64,000 nucleotides of DNA from contig JASVEC010000077.1 of assembly GCA_030770535.1 (NCBI GenBank), forward strand, positions 1 to 64,000, read 5' to 3'. Position 1 is the first letter of the stretch; the number at the start of each line of letters is the position of its first letter. Both the position numbers and the translations under genes were made by a program. The notes under the pieces were generated by a model. The model saw only the letters and a list, made by a program, of their open reading frames with translations. It was not told the origin of the DNA and made no database searches. Of this stretch, positions 11,473-23,314 are shown one piece after another. Source of the DNA: Batkoa obscura (taxonomy: Eukaryota > Entomophthoromycota > Entomophthoromycetes > Entomophthorales > Batkoaceae).

Positions 11473-11878
11473 TCTTATTAAAAATTAGTTTTTACAAAAT
11501 TAATATTTTTAGTTTGTTGATTAGTTTTAGGTGTCATGATGTAATAATATGCTATTAAGTTTATATTAACAATAAATTTATTAGATGAAACATTAATAAA
11601 AGATAGTATTTATCATTCAATAAAATGAAGACAAATTTAATACAATAAGACGTAACGTTAATTAAAAACTGCAATTTTATCTATAAGATATCATCCTTAT
11701 CTTCCCAGCATCTATATAAATTATATTTCTTTTAAGTATCATCACACATTCGAATCGTTGATTTTGAGATTCAGTTTTGAGTTGAGCCTGAGGTTGGTTA
11801 TCGATCTCTCAAATTTTAGCTTGAACGTTTAATCTTTCCAAAATTAGTACTATAAAATCTTCATTATCATCGTCATCC
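11473..11878. other. intergenic, nothing identified
   Basis: AT-rich spacer between the BAR gene and the 3' end of the DNA methyltransferase relic. The two are convergent, tail to tail. Confidence 0.45.
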
Positions 11879-14800
11879 TTAAAATAACTTTTGTTTCTTA
11901 GGTCTTAAATTAACATCGATAGCTTGTCCTTGAACGTTTTTATCCTCAAGTTCATCACTTACCTTGTTACTCGCTTTAGCTGATAAAGTTCTTCCAACAG
12001 TAACCTGTCTATTTTCTTGATTGATAGTTTTTTTGACTGAGGGTGCATTGAGTAGTGATGGATTGTTATAGTTTTTATCTAAAACGGGTAATAAATAACC
12101 TTCATTAAGTTCCCTGTTAGTGTTGTTTTTTAAATTACTTTGATCCTTGTCATTTAATGCTACAGCTTCTATCAGCTTAGATGATAAAACTGAAGCCAGA
12201 GGAGAAGGTACATCATTATCAGCCTGATGATGCATATAAGGATGTTTTCTTTGGCTTCATCAGTTTTTCCATCTTTTAAATGCTATTTGAGTGGAAAAAC
12301 CATTGGTAAAATCCTTAAACGCAAAAATACATTTCCATATCTTTGGTATCATCCTGATCATATGAACTTATCTGGAAAACCTTAAGCTCTACCGTATTCA
12401 CGTACAGTAATCACTTTATTTTGAGATAGATGAATAACAGTATCCTGTTTACCCATAGATTGGATATCCGTTAAAGCAGTTAAGAAATGTCCTTTAAAGT
12501 CCAATCTCGCAAATAAGCCTTTCCGGCTTAAACACCATAGCTTTAATTTTTCTGATAAGGAGGAGTGATTAGAACCTGGTACCATGGAGATACGGCAGAT
12601 CCTTTCCACCGTTATATCGTTAAATGATCGAGTCACATGGTTGAAATACTTCATAGCACTTTGTCGAGAAAGTCGTTGGAATTCAGAAAATGGTTTCATA
12701 ATATAATTTGTTTGCATCTTACCAATATAAACTGTATCGATTTTGATCTTTCTAAAATGATTGATTGAGTTGTTAGTTATTTTATAGTCTGGGTAAACGA
12801 TACATTATTATCGTACTCAAACCCTTCTAAATTGGCAACTACATCATAAATTGTTTGTGCTGGATGTGGTACACAATGGTTAGTAAGATTTATTGCTATA
12901 TAAAAAACACTATTAGATAATGAGATATTTAATCAACCTATTTTATGGAAACGATGTGTTGGCTCTGGGTAATATGCAAGATGATTGTCTAAAATAGTAC
13001 CCCAGACAATGACACGACGTCTTGATTGAGCCAAACCAAAGTTGCCAGCCTGTTGAGTTGAAATACGATATTGATAGCCCATATGAGTAAGGCATCTAAA
13101 AACGAATTTGATCTATTCCATTCTAATACCTCCTTCAATCATATTGATCTCCTTTTGATTACCTTCTAATCTAGAATTTAACGGCTCGCGTATATTTTCT
13201 GATACAGAGTATTTTAGTCGATAGAAATCTACATAACCCATGGCAGTAGCAGTTACTGAATTTTTAATATCATTTGCTTTTTTAAATCTATTGATATCCG
13301 AAAGTTCCTGGCAGGGTGGGCCACAATAAATCAAGATAGCTTCTCCAGGCTGTGGCATGCCTGATAATTGCCTCCCCATAAAATCTTTTGCTGAAGGAAG
13401 TCCATTCTTATCGCTTGTATTAATACCTTGATTCAATAAAAAGTTAATATATTGATCGTATACTGTTGTACTTGGGAAATTCTTTTTAAATGTGATAGCT
13501 GCACCTGGGTTAAATTCGATAGAATAGCTAGTATGAACAATCCACCCTTTTCCATTCCTGGTGTAAGGCTTCTATATCCTGAAAACATATTTAAAGCTAC
13601 TGATGATTTACAATTATCATATAAGTCGTTTGTTTCTTTAATGTGCTTCAGTCTGTACTCATTACATAATTGACAACATTTAAGTTCTTTCTTACTAACG
13701 TTGATTATACTTCCGTTCTCATCTTCACCACTTTTAATGTAAAAGGTACTATCTTCCGACTTATAGCTATCTAAATTTTTAACATCCTCGATATACTTGA
13801 GATAACAAGCACCCTCTAGTTTATCTATAGCCATAATGGAATGTTTACTAATTTGATATATATCTTGGATCTGGTATAAACTTCCTTGGTCCATAACTAG
13901 AATTTAAGGCCACAAAGTCAATCGTTTTTTCAAATCTTTTATAACGTCTTAAATGAAATTTGATAGTCTTATCTAATAATTTTCCCCAGAGCTTGTCCCT
14001 ATTATTATTTTTATTGAACGGTACTATTTGAGCAGTGACATAATAAGTTTTTCTTTCTTTTGGTAAAACATAAACAAAATTATAAGAATGATATTCAAAG
14101 GACCTATGTTTCATACTACTTGTATTCTTATCAATCTCGCTTGGATTTAACTTATTGCAATAAAGCTTAAACTCCCAACTCTTAGAAATAGACAGCTTGG
14201 TATCAATAAAAGCTCTGGTAGCAATCTCATAAAAATATCTGAAAAAGAAAGAGTCAATAAACTTGGCCTCATCTTCTTTTATTGTCATATGGCTCACTTT
14301 AGTCTTTGCAACAAATTGATTCAAGGAATAAGTTTCAATATAATCCGTAAAGAATAATTCATTTTGCTAAACTAGCTCTCCCATAATAGCTTCATTACTT
14401 AGCACAAAAGCGCGTCATAAAGCTTTTTAGTTTTGTTTGCTTCAAATAAAATACATACATACAATACGATTTGGTCGGTTTTTAGCATCTTTTACAATGA
14501 TAAAATCCCTACTTTTATGCTGTCATTTTTACTTTTGCTTATGAAAATAAATCAATCTTTGGAAATGATTGTATTTTTCTTCCAGCCCATTCGGATATAC
14601 TTATAGTTGGTTTTCCGTACACTAACCGATAGTGTAGCTTTCCTCTAACTTCTTTTAATTGATTTTCTTTTGCTTCCTCAGCAGGTTCATGATTAATAAG
14701 ACCACACGCTAACTTTGAAATAATTTTGGTAAAAATTGGAGGAATTGTTTTATCCTTTATCAATAAACTTTGTTTACCAACACTTCTATGGACTCTGAGT

Positions 14801-15600
14801 TCCTTTTGGTAAGGTAATTCGAATTTATCATCTTATATTTCCATCAACCTGGTAAAGGATAGGATAGTAAAAAATCCATACTTACTGTTTTCTTGCATCT
14901 AGATCACAATCTCTTCTTCGATATAAGCTATTAGTCTTAAAAAAGCTTTTATATTTATTTTCATTATTGTGCAGCTTGGAAATGGGGGACAAGCTTTCGA
15001 CGATTCTGGAAATACTCAAAGGAACTCTTCGTATACTAAGTTTGGGTTTTTAGGCATATCATTGATAACAAGATCAATTAATCGAGTTCTCATCAAATAA
15101 TCTCTATATTTAGAATAACATTCTGGATTTGGATTACTGAGTTTATACCAAACATAGGTGGTATTTAGGAAAAGTTCACTGTTTATTGATTAATTTTCTA
15201 GATAAAACTGAAATCAATTACCTTGATTCATATAGTATAAATGCCATCTCCCAATCAAAGATAAAACCGAGTCTTACAGATTGATTAGGGAATTTCCTTC
15301 GTCTAACAAAGTCTTTTTTTACTGCTTCCACTTGATCGTTATCAATGTCATTACCATCGTCTTCACTCTTAAGGATAACTTGACTACTTTCCTCATCTTT
15401 TGAAGCTTTTACAATACCAATACCAAGGATCTTTCTGTTCTCGTTATCAATCTCATCCAAACTGGTATAATATTATTGTTTAAAGCGTCATAAAAAATAA
15501 AGTCTTTTAGGATTCGAACGGTAAAAGGTTTCCATCCTTATTCGGTGTATTACCTCCCTTTTTGTCTTTATTCAAAGAAACAATTCTTGTTGATCTTTCT
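11879..15600 (-). pseudogene. DNMT1-type cytosine-5 DNA methyltransferase, decayed
   Basis: Read on the minus strand, pieces of a whole maintenance-type methyltransferase follow in order. Near 15530-15500 is an RFTS-like start (VRILKDFIFYDALNNN), continuing through VWYKLSNPNPE near 15130. BAH-like segments follow (NFVYVLPKERKTYYVTAQIV near 14070; SKHSIMAIDKLEGACYL near 13840). The catalytic domain comes next: motif I as FSGYRSLTPGME (13600), motif IV as GPPCQELSDINRF (13290), motif VI as ENI (13180), motif VIII QAGNFGLAQSRRR (13040), motif IX GLFARLDFKGHF (12500) and motif X QADNDVPSPLA (12220). The frame is broken many times, and several stops look like C-to-T changes of Gln codons (around 13110 and 12390). 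A short transposon at 12236-12340 splits the last motif. The motif I and IV glycines are also altered. The product should be inactive. Confidence 0.82.
12236..12340 (+). mobile_element. MITE-A copy inserted in the DNMT1-like relic
   Basis: A full-length copy, with the central block changed to TTTTAAATGCTATTTGAGTGG. It is flanked by ATAT on both sides (12232-12235 and following 12340), a 4-bp target duplication. It separates motif X from the rest of the catalytic domain of the decayed methyltransferase. Confidence 0.85.
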
Positions 15601-16017
15601 GATAATCTGTTAGTTTATGTTTATCTTATGTTTACTTCGTGCTATTGTAATTTAATTAAAACCAGACTTTAGTTGAACTTTACTGAATTTCTGTTTTGTT
15701 AAAGTCAATAAAACTTGTTTACCAATAAAAAGTGTGTATCCATAACAAAGTTCTCCAACAAGAGTATTTTAAACTAAAAAGAATAAGTTACAATAAATTA
15801 CAGAAACCAAATTAATGATGATAGGAACATTATGTGAAAGTAATTAAGAAAACGTAAATATATTGACTTTCGTAAATAAGGTATTAAATATCAAGTAACT
15901 TCATCCTTAGTTTTGGAAATAATTTTCATATATATATTATAATAAATTTATAGTGCGTAATGGTGAGTGAAGTCACTTTTGCTTCACTCTTTAAATTGCA
16001 TCTAAATAAATATATAA
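15601..16017. other. AT-rich intergenic, possible lost 5' end of the methyltransferase
   Basis: Upstream of the recognisable RFTS-like segment. A few residues-worth of coding-like sequence may extend into 15600-15640, but no start can be assigned. Confidence 0.35.
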
Positions 16018-16112
16018 CCAAGTCTTTTTTGTTCAAGAACTTTAACAATGCTTTTCCACTTAATAGGACCTAAAATATCAAAAAACAAACGAAACTAAAC
16101 AAGACATCCTCA
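16018..16112 (-). mobile_element. MITE-A copy, diverged, minus orientation
   Basis: Begins AAGTCTTTTTTGTTCAAGAA and ends ACAAGACATCCTCAT. The CTTTTCCACTTAATAG middle corresponds to the family's TTTTCCACTCAAATAG. Strongly diverged. Confidence 0.6.
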
Positions 16113-17519
16113 TATTCAAAAAGCTAGGCAACTTATAAATCTAACTTGTATTAAAAATAAGCGTTAAACTTATATATATTATTAGTCATCAATTAGAAGC
16201 TTGAATATTGCTGAAAGTTTTGATAAAATAAAACACTGATTGAAGACCAATTACAAAGCTTAATAGTTAATATTGTAACAGTAAAATTACCTTTAAAATG
16301 TTTTCTATACTTTTTTTTACTGATTTTTAAGCCAATTAAGTTGATTTAAGCAACTACGAATGAAAAAATCTATTTAGCTTAATGTTAAAAAATTAGTGGC
16401 GTTTTGTTAGCAAATTTAAAATTTAGAGTTTGGACCTACACACCAAAACTTATTCTTAAGTATTTCTTACTCAAACGTTACTGCTTTACTATAAAAGCTG
16501 GGCTAAATATTACAACCTGAGTTGGAAACAATGTAAAAGTTTTAAGATTTGATGAATAAAATTTTGTTCATTTAGTGAGATGGAATCTATCCCTTTGAGT
16601 CAATGGTCTTAGGAGGGTTATAGAAAATTATTACAAGTTGGGATTTTAGAATAGGACCTTGATGACGATTCAAAGTACATTGATAAGAGTTGAAGCTTAA
16701 AATGGGTTTAATTTTTGAAGCAAAATTCGTAAGTTCAAAGATTGTCACAATTAGCTGCAATAAATTTAGAAGATATACATTGTATAATAAAAGTAATCTC
16801 TAATGTACTTGGGCTTGTAAAAAATCATATTAGTATGTATAAAACGCTTGAGAGTACATTCATTATCTACTATTGTCAAATCCCCTATCGTGTGATTCAT
16901 AAGTGTTTAAATCAAAGTAGTATCCTAAATGATTAATTGAGTTTTGTGTAACTTACCTTCAGAAATTCTGAGAGAAAACAAAGCTATACAGATAAAGATT
17001 TGTAGAGATGGCCTTTCTATTATAATATTACTTTGGGGTCCTAAGATTTTTTTAAAGGGCTATCACTAGTATACAAAGTAATACATTACAAGAAGACATA
17101 TTGTATCAATATTCAGTATGTCATTTTGAGCTATCATTATAAAAAACTAGTTTTTTTTCCAGCAAATCATTGATTGTATGCCTCTATAATCAAAGATGGA
17201 ATCTGTAATAAAAGCAGCATTTCTAATAATATCAGTCATATAATCAAAATTACTAAACTATAAGAATCGATAGTAATGTAATCAGGTTTGACTTTGCACA
17301 TTCTGAAAGTATGAATTAAAAAATTGCTAATGGTTATGGATTTAAGATTTGGAGCCTTAAAGAAGTAATATTCTTACTCTATCTCATTTTTAATAGCTAT
17401 TAGCTTAATTTATAGATTTACGATGGGTTTAATTTTTTTTTTTCAATTAAAAAAAAATCTTAATTAAACCCTAAATCGTGAAGTAAGAGCTATTTTAAAA
17501 CTCTAAGTATTCTTGCGTT
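16113..17519. other. AT-rich intergenic, no gene
   Basis: 1.4 kb with only short chance frames. An imperfect inverted repeat lies around 17390-17510. Its core is GGGTTTAATT...AATTAAACCC with long T and A tracts between the arms. Confidence 0.45.
17390..17510. repeat. imperfect inverted repeat with A/T tracts
   Basis: Centre near 17440: ATGGGTTTAATT followed by a T tract, then an A tract and TTAATTAAACCC. The flanks (ATTTACGAT versus AATCGTGAA) and the AATAGCT/AGCTATT blocks also mirror each other. It could form a long weak hairpin. Confidence 0.4.
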
Positions 17520-17977
17520 GTGAAACATCGCCTTATCAGCTCTATGATTGACTACAATATAATAATCACTTAAATTGATGTGTTCTCAAGTTCAGCTATA
17601 ACTAATCCCAAGCCTTTTACTTCAACTTATTATTAGAATTTCTAACTTCATTGCAAAGAATATCATCCTCTCGTTTTGATATCTATACTTGTTGGGGTAT
17701 AAAAGAGATTTTAGAACATAATAACTCGAGGCTTTTTAATTAAACTACTCATTGATATTGTACCTTTAATATAGCGGCTAAATCTTTCTGATAGTATTTT
17801 ACGTAGAATTTACAGTAATATTGTTTATTCTATTTATCTTACATAGTTCGTAACTTATTGTATGGCATTTTTCATAATTCAAGTATCTTAGTCACATAAA
17901 CTAAGACCTTTCGACTTACAACTAGTTAATCAACCAAAAACTGCTTTTGACTCCAATCACTGAATACCAGATTTCAC
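17520..17977 (-). mobile_element. ~460-bp GTGAAAT element (element G), copy 1a
   Basis: One of four copies. Each is about 460 bp and bounded by GTGAAAT at one end and ATTTCAC at the other (a 7-9 bp inverted terminus). Its body matches copy 1b at 21593-22054 almost base for base in the opposite orientation, and it is less like the 2a/2b pair. There is no open frame of note. Together 1a and 1b form an inverted pair flanking the bioF-like gene. Confidence 0.8.
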
Positions 17978-18084
17978 AAAACTAATCCTAGCTTATTTTA
18001 TAAAGATAGCTGAAGGTTTAAAGTTTTGATACTTATTAAATAAGTAAAGAAATGGTTTATTAAATATTGTGAATTAATTATTAA

Positions 18085-18522
18085 AGATTAATATTACTTA
18101 AGTTGTTAATATCTAAGTTAATAAATAGTCAAAAAACAAGTAGTTATAACAATAAATAAAAGCTACTACTATATTGCTTATATCATATAAAGATAGCTAA
18201 TTACAGTTTAAGACTAACCACTCCCTCCCATGCAGCTATTTACTAACTTAATAATATATTAATAATATAACTATAGCATTAAAATAACTTATTCATTTAA
18301 TAGCGAATTTGCAATATTAGCTATGAAGCAGTCAATAATAAATATTTCTCAATAAAGCTTTATAAAAATACATATTAAAATAGTTTGAAACTTTGGGTAC
18401 TTTTGCTTTCTAGTAAAGAATTTATTTTTATAGAATTTCAAGCAAAGAATCTTGCTAAGAATTTTCCCACTCAAATAGCGCTTAAAAAATGGAAAGGTAA
18501 TGAAATCAAAAAAAACATCCCC
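18085..18522 (+). mobile_element. solo 3' part of the 2.4-kb transposon, with a MITE-type end
   Basis: From the ATTACTTAAG that surrounds the transposase stop codon onward, this region tracks 41420-41800 of the full transposon. It includes the CTAACCACTCCCTCCCATGC block and the TAAATATTTCTCAAT block. The last ~80 bp, however, is the short-element type of end (TTTTCCCACTCAAATAGCGC to ACATCCCC), not the end seen in the full transposon. It is a deletion derivative or chimera that lost the transposase gene. Confidence 0.82.
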
Positions 18523-18979
18523 AAATGTTAAAAGCTGAATCTTAGTTTCATATTAAATTTTCTTGGTATCAAAATAATTTAAAAATAAATAAATTTTTTA
18601 TATTATTATGAGTTATGGGAGAACTTTATTAAGGTTCAACTTCAATCATTCTATTATGAATCCCTAAAATTGTTCTAATCAAATATTACTGCTGTATTTA
18701 TATTCTAATGTAGGTCGAGATTGTTTTGAGTATGTATTAGATTTTTTCAAACTGCCTCATCTTTCTTTTATTCTTTTAGTAATTCACTAGAGCTTTTTTC
18801 AAAAGTTTACTATTTATTTTACAAGAACTAGATCAAAATTTTTGTTATTTTAGTCAACTAAGCTACTAGAATCTATTCTCGACTAAATTAAACCGAATCC
18901 CATAATAAACCTCATTACATAACAAAGCTCGAAAACTAAAAAAATTAGATTATTCATATTTACTAATTTAATATAAAAA
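18523..18979. promoter_or_regulatory. upstream region of the bioF-like gene
   Basis: AT-rich sequence between the solo transposon end and the start codon at 18980. It must have held the promoter. No specific element is recognisable. Confidence 0.35.
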
Positions 18980-20307
18980 ATGACTAAAGATACTTTTTTA
19001 ATAAATTATAACGAAGAAGAAATCCAAAATCATTTAAAAGTGGCCTTAGATCAATTAATAAAGCCATTAAACCAACGTGAAAATAATGGTTTAATAAGAA
19101 AACTAACACTTGCCACTACTTTGATAAGCAGTAAAGAAGACAACTATATTGATTTTTCTTCCAACGATTACCTTAGTTTATCTGAAAAGGGCTCACCATT
19201 ACAGTCTGAGATAAAGAAGCAATTCAATAACAGCGACAATAACATAACAAGTGGTTCAACAGGCTCAAGGCTATTAGATGGAAATTACAAAGAAATCGAA
19301 CAGCTTGAAGAGTTAGCTAGTAGATTTCATTCTTCTTCTTCAGCTTTGTTGTTTAATTCTGGTTTCGATGCCAATGTTTCATTGTTTTCAACTATAGCAA
19401 CCAAAGAAAGTACTATTATCTATGATCAACTTATACATGCTTCAATTCATGATGGCTTAAAACTGTCAAAATGTCAACATAAGTTAGCTTTTAAGCATAA
19501 TGATTTATCTCATCTTGAAGTTATATTAACAAAAACAAGAAAATTACATAATAATAATATATATATTGCTGTAGAAAGTGTATACTCTATGGATGGTGAT
19601 AAAGCAGATATAAAAAAATTAGTTTCATTATGTTTAAAATACAAAGCACAATTAATTATTGATGAAGCACATGCCACAGGTATTTATGGAAAAAATGGGG
19701 AAGGTTTAACAAATGAAGCATTGAACATGATTACAACTTGATCAATAATTTAATATTGGCAAGGATAATCACATATGGTAAATCATTTTGTAATCATGGT
19801 GCTGTTATCTTATGTAATTCAATTTTAAAACAGTACTTGATCAACTATGCTCGCCCATTAATATATTCTACTTTTTTACCACCAATTACCTGTTTAACAA
19901 TTCAATGTGCTTATAAAGTGATTATGGATCAACAAATCGGTGGTAAGTTAAGACAGAATTTATTAGCTATTATTAATGAATTTAAACAACTCTCTTATGA
20001 ATTATTACCTCACCATTTACTGACTCCTTCGACTACTCAAATTCAAGCTGTTTTAGCGCCTGGCAATTTTTTTGCTTTAAAATTGACTCATCATTTACAA
20101 TCCAAAGGTTATTTGGTACGTGCTATCCGTTATCCTACTGTACCTAAAGGTCAAGAGAGGATACGCATCTGTTTGAGAGCTAGTCATAATAAGGAGCAGT
20201 TGAGAAGTTTTTTAAATGAAGTTTTGACTTTCATTCAATTGAAGAGACCTACTTTATTATCATCAATCAATGATGGCCATTCTAAAGATCCAAGCTCTAA
20301 CTTATAA
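18980..20307 (+). pseudogene. bioF-like: alpha-oxoamine synthase, 8-amino-7-oxononanoate synthase-like, one frameshift
   Basis: Two abutting frames (18980-19741 and 19738-20307) encode about 440 aa of a PLP-dependent alpha-oxoamine synthase. Landmarks in order: FSSNDYLSLS, GSTGSRLLDGNY, ALLFNSGFDAN, the DEAHATGIYGKNGEG cofactor-binding block, the PLP lysine in TYGKSFCNHGA, and GYLVRAIRYPTVPKGQERIR near the C terminus. The family condenses an amino acid with an acyl-CoA; the KAPA synthase of biotin synthesis is the best fit, but other members cannot be excluded. One base is missing around 19736, between the cofactor block and the catalytic lysine, with no GT-AG intron that would bridge it. Otherwise all key residues remain, so it is a recent pseudogene or a sequencing error. 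It is intronless in an intron-rich genome and lies between the inverted repeats 1a/1b. Confidence 0.75.
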
Positions 20308-21088
20308 ATAAAATTTTATAATATTATAGTATTATTAATTTAAAAATATAGAATATTTAAATATCAATGGTATTTTATACTTTTGTATTATATAATTAGT
20401 ATAATTAGTCCTTTTACAAAAAACATCTGTTTTTGCAAGGAAAATTTAGAAGTATAGAATAACACAACAGTAAAAAAATTATGCCGCAATCAATAATCAT
20501 TCTATTTCTAACAAGAGCTAGCGTCAGTTATGGGAAAACTCGATATTGATGTTTTAAAAACCATTACTATACTCTTGTGTTGGTCTTTTTATCCCATTTA
20601 TATTATAATGATTTTTAAATATTTAAATATAATACTACTGTGTCTGACCTAAAATTATATACACTTACCCATGTATAGTGAATACAATTTAATTTTATGA
20701 TGTTTGCCAAATTTTGACTTTATTATTGAAATTTACTAATTTGCCTTATTAGTAAAAGAAACTAATATAATAAAGCTGCCAATCATATGAATACTTTAAT
20801 ATTGTATAGTAAAGATAAACAAAAAGGCAATTAAAGGCACTTAGTCTCTTTTGTAATAAATAAAGGGTAAGTGAGGTTTTGGAGATCGTTTTTGAAAAAC
20901 CATAAAGGAACTAAAAATGAAGAATAAAAAAATATAAACAAACAATACAGTTTTATTTAAAGTCGACTATAAAATGAAACTGTAGTTTGTTTTTGTTAAA
21001 ATGTTATAGATTAATAAAATTATTAACATTATGATAGTAGTAGATGTCAAAATAATTTGCCAAAAGTTCCTTCAAAATTTAATATATA
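20308..21088. other. AT-rich intergenic
   Basis: Downstream of the bioF-like gene. No gene or repeat recognised before the element at 21089. Confidence 0.45.
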
Positions 21089-21185
21089 GAAATGTGTTTT
21101 TGTATTTAAGAATTTTACTAACAATTTTTCCACTCAAATAGCGCTTAAAAGATGGAAAAGTAATGAAGTCAAAAAAACATCTTGT
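21089..21185 (-). mobile_element. MITE-A copy, minus orientation
   Basis: Reads GAAATGTGTTTTTGTATTTA, TTTTCCACTCAAATAGCGCT and a 3' AAAAAACATC end. The central block is well preserved. Confidence 0.8.
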
Positions 21186-21358
21186 ATGCAATTTTAAGAA
21201 ATAAATAAAAATATTATAATAAAAAATATATATAAGGTTAAAAATTAAAAATTGATTTATTCATAATGTTACTAATACTATTGATGTATTAATTAAGGTT
21301 ATAAAAAATGATTAAAAAGCAAAATATATAATAGATTTTTTAATAATTTTTTAATACA

Positions 21359-21455
21359 TGGGAGTATTTTTTTACTTCACTTTTTCTATCTTTTAAGCGC
21401 TATTTGAGTGGAAAAATTCTTAGTAAGATTCTCAAACACAAAAACACATTCACAT
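21359..21455 (+). mobile_element. MITE-A copy, plus orientation
   Basis: Starts GGGAGTATTTTTTTACTTCA, keeps TTTTAAGCGCTATTTGAGTG and ends AAACACATTCACAT. Confidence 0.78.
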
Positions 21456-21493
21456 ATATACAATTTAATACTTTGGAATTAAAATTAAAATAT

Positions 21494-21590
21494 AGAGATG
21501 TATTTCTGTTTTTAAGAGTTTTACTAAGAATTTTTTCGCTCAAATAGAACTTGAAAGATGGAAGCGATGAAGTCAAAAAAAACATTGTCA
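21494..21590 (-). mobile_element. MITE-A copy, minus orientation, abutting element G
   Basis: Starts TAGAGATGTATTTCTGTTTT and ends AAAAAAACATTGTC. It finishes 2-3 bp before element G copy 1b. Confidence 0.75.
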
Positions 21591-21592
21591 TT

Positions 21593-22054
21593 GTGAAATC
21601 TGGTATTCAGTGATTGGAGTCAAAAATAGCTATTTGTTGGTTGATTAACTAGTTGTAAGTCGAAAGGTCTTAGTTTATGTGACTAAGATACTTGAATTAT
21701 GAAAAATGCCATACAATAAGTTACGAACTATGTAAGATAAATAGAATAAACAATATTACTGTAAATTCTACGTAAAATACTATCAGAAAGATTTAGCCGC
21801 TATATTAAAGGTACAATATCAATGAGTAGTTTAATTAAAAAGCCTCGAGTTATTATGTTCTAAAATCTCTTTTATACCCCAACAAGTATAGATATCAAAA
21901 CGAGAGGATGATATTCTTTGCAATGAAGTTAGAAATTCTAATAATAAGTTGAAGTAAAAGGTTTGGGATTGACTGTGTCTGAACTTGAGAACACAATGAC
22001 TTAAGTAATTGTTACGTTATAGTTAATTATAGAGCTGACAAAGCGATATTTCAC
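21593..22054 (+). mobile_element. element G copy 1b
   Basis: Inverted partner of copy 1a. It starts GTGAAATCTGGTATTCAGTG and ends GCGATATTTCAC. Shared pair-specific features include TATACCCCAACAAGTATAG and CGAGAGGATGATATTC, which differ in pair 2. Confidence 0.82.
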
Positions 22055-22314
22055 GAAATCTAATTTAAACAATTATTATAAAGTTTATAATTTTAGTTGG
22101 AGCTATATCAGATTTTTTAAATTTACTAGACACTAGCTAATAATATAACTTATTACTATATTTAATAAAATATAAACGTTTTTTAATATTCTATATTTTT
22201 ATTACTTTTTTTATATCTTTGTTTTTTATTACTGATAGTTAAATTGTTGATTTTATTATTTTATTATTTTATTATTTTTTGAATACAAAACATCAAACTT
22301 TAACACTGGTATAA

Positions 22315-22412
22315 GGGGATGTTTTTTTGGCTTCGTTATTTTTTACATCTTTTAAGCGCTATTTAAATGGAAAAGTTATTAGTAAAATTCTCAAATACAA
22401 AAACACATCTCC
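22315..22412 (+). mobile_element. MITE-A copy with clear target duplication
   Basis: A 98-bp copy running from GGGGATG to CATCTCC. It is flanked by ATAA on both sides (22311-22314 and 22413-22416), one of the clearest 4-bp target duplications in the window. Confidence 0.88.
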
Positions 22413-22771
22413 ATAACTTGTTTATTATAATAGTCTAACTTTATTAAATCTGATTTTGTATTTATGTTTATATTTTATCTAACTTAAAATTGTTATGTAA
22501 CTTTTATTACTTGATTTTTTAATAACTTTATTAAACATGCTTTTTTAAGTATCAATATAAAATTTATGTAATCTATAACTTTTTTTATCAAAAAAGTTTT
22601 TTATCTCTGCTTCATTTTTTATTGTTGTATTTTTTTAAACGATTTTTTTTAATTACATGCTGAGTATGTATATTACATAAATCTGCTTCTCTTGCTGTAT
22701 TTTTAAAATCAGTTGGTATATATATAGTATTGACCTAACTACTGTTTTACCTTTTAAATTATTAAAATATT
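22413..22771. other. AT-rich spacer
   Basis: No gene. Very AT-rich, with poly-T runs. Confidence 0.4.
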
Positions 22772-22867
22772 TGGGATGTATTTTTGCGTTTAAAAATCTT
22801 ATTAACAATCTTTCCACTCAAATAGTGCTTGAAAGATAGAAAAAGTGATGAAGTTGAAAACGCCTTC
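22772..22867 (-). mobile_element. MITE-A copy, minus orientation
   Basis: Starts TGGGATGTATTTTTGCGTTT and contains TTTCCACTCAAATAGTGCTT. The last bases are degraded (AACGCCTTCAT). Confidence 0.78.
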
Positions 22868-23085
22868 ATATAATAACTGGAGGGTTTTTTATGTTCTTAA
22901 TAACAGGTTAAAGTATTAATATTTTATTATTATTAATTGTTTTTAAATAATGATATTTGTTTTCATTTATATTAAATCCAAAACCTTTACATTTATCGAA
23001 AATACGTATTAAAACTATAATTGATGATGATGCTATTTATTGATTTTTATTCAGCTTAAGCTTTTTTAAATTTATCTAGTTATAT

Positions 23086-23183
23086 GGGGATGTGTTTTTT
23101 TGCTTAATAATTTTACTAAAAAAATTTTCACTCGAATAGTACTTAAAAAATGTAAAAAGTTATGAAACCAAAAAAACAGTCCC
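23086..23183 (-). mobile_element. MITE-A copy, minus orientation
   Basis: Starts GGGGATGTGTTTTTTTGCTT and ends AAAAAACAGTCCC. The flanks are ATAT on the left and ATGT on the right, an imperfect duplication. Confidence 0.82.
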
Positions 23184-23314
23184 ATGTATCAAAAACTTAA
23201 AAATTTAAGAATTTGAAATTTAGATTAATTTAAACATCTCTAGATAGGATTTTAAGTAGAAGAGAATATCTGTAATTTTCTTATGAAATATAACAATGAT
23301 TTAGATTAGATTTT

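Noticed and set aside
16742-16936. 64-codon plus-strand frame
   Set aside because: Isolated, AT-driven composition, no motif, within a repeat-rich spacer.
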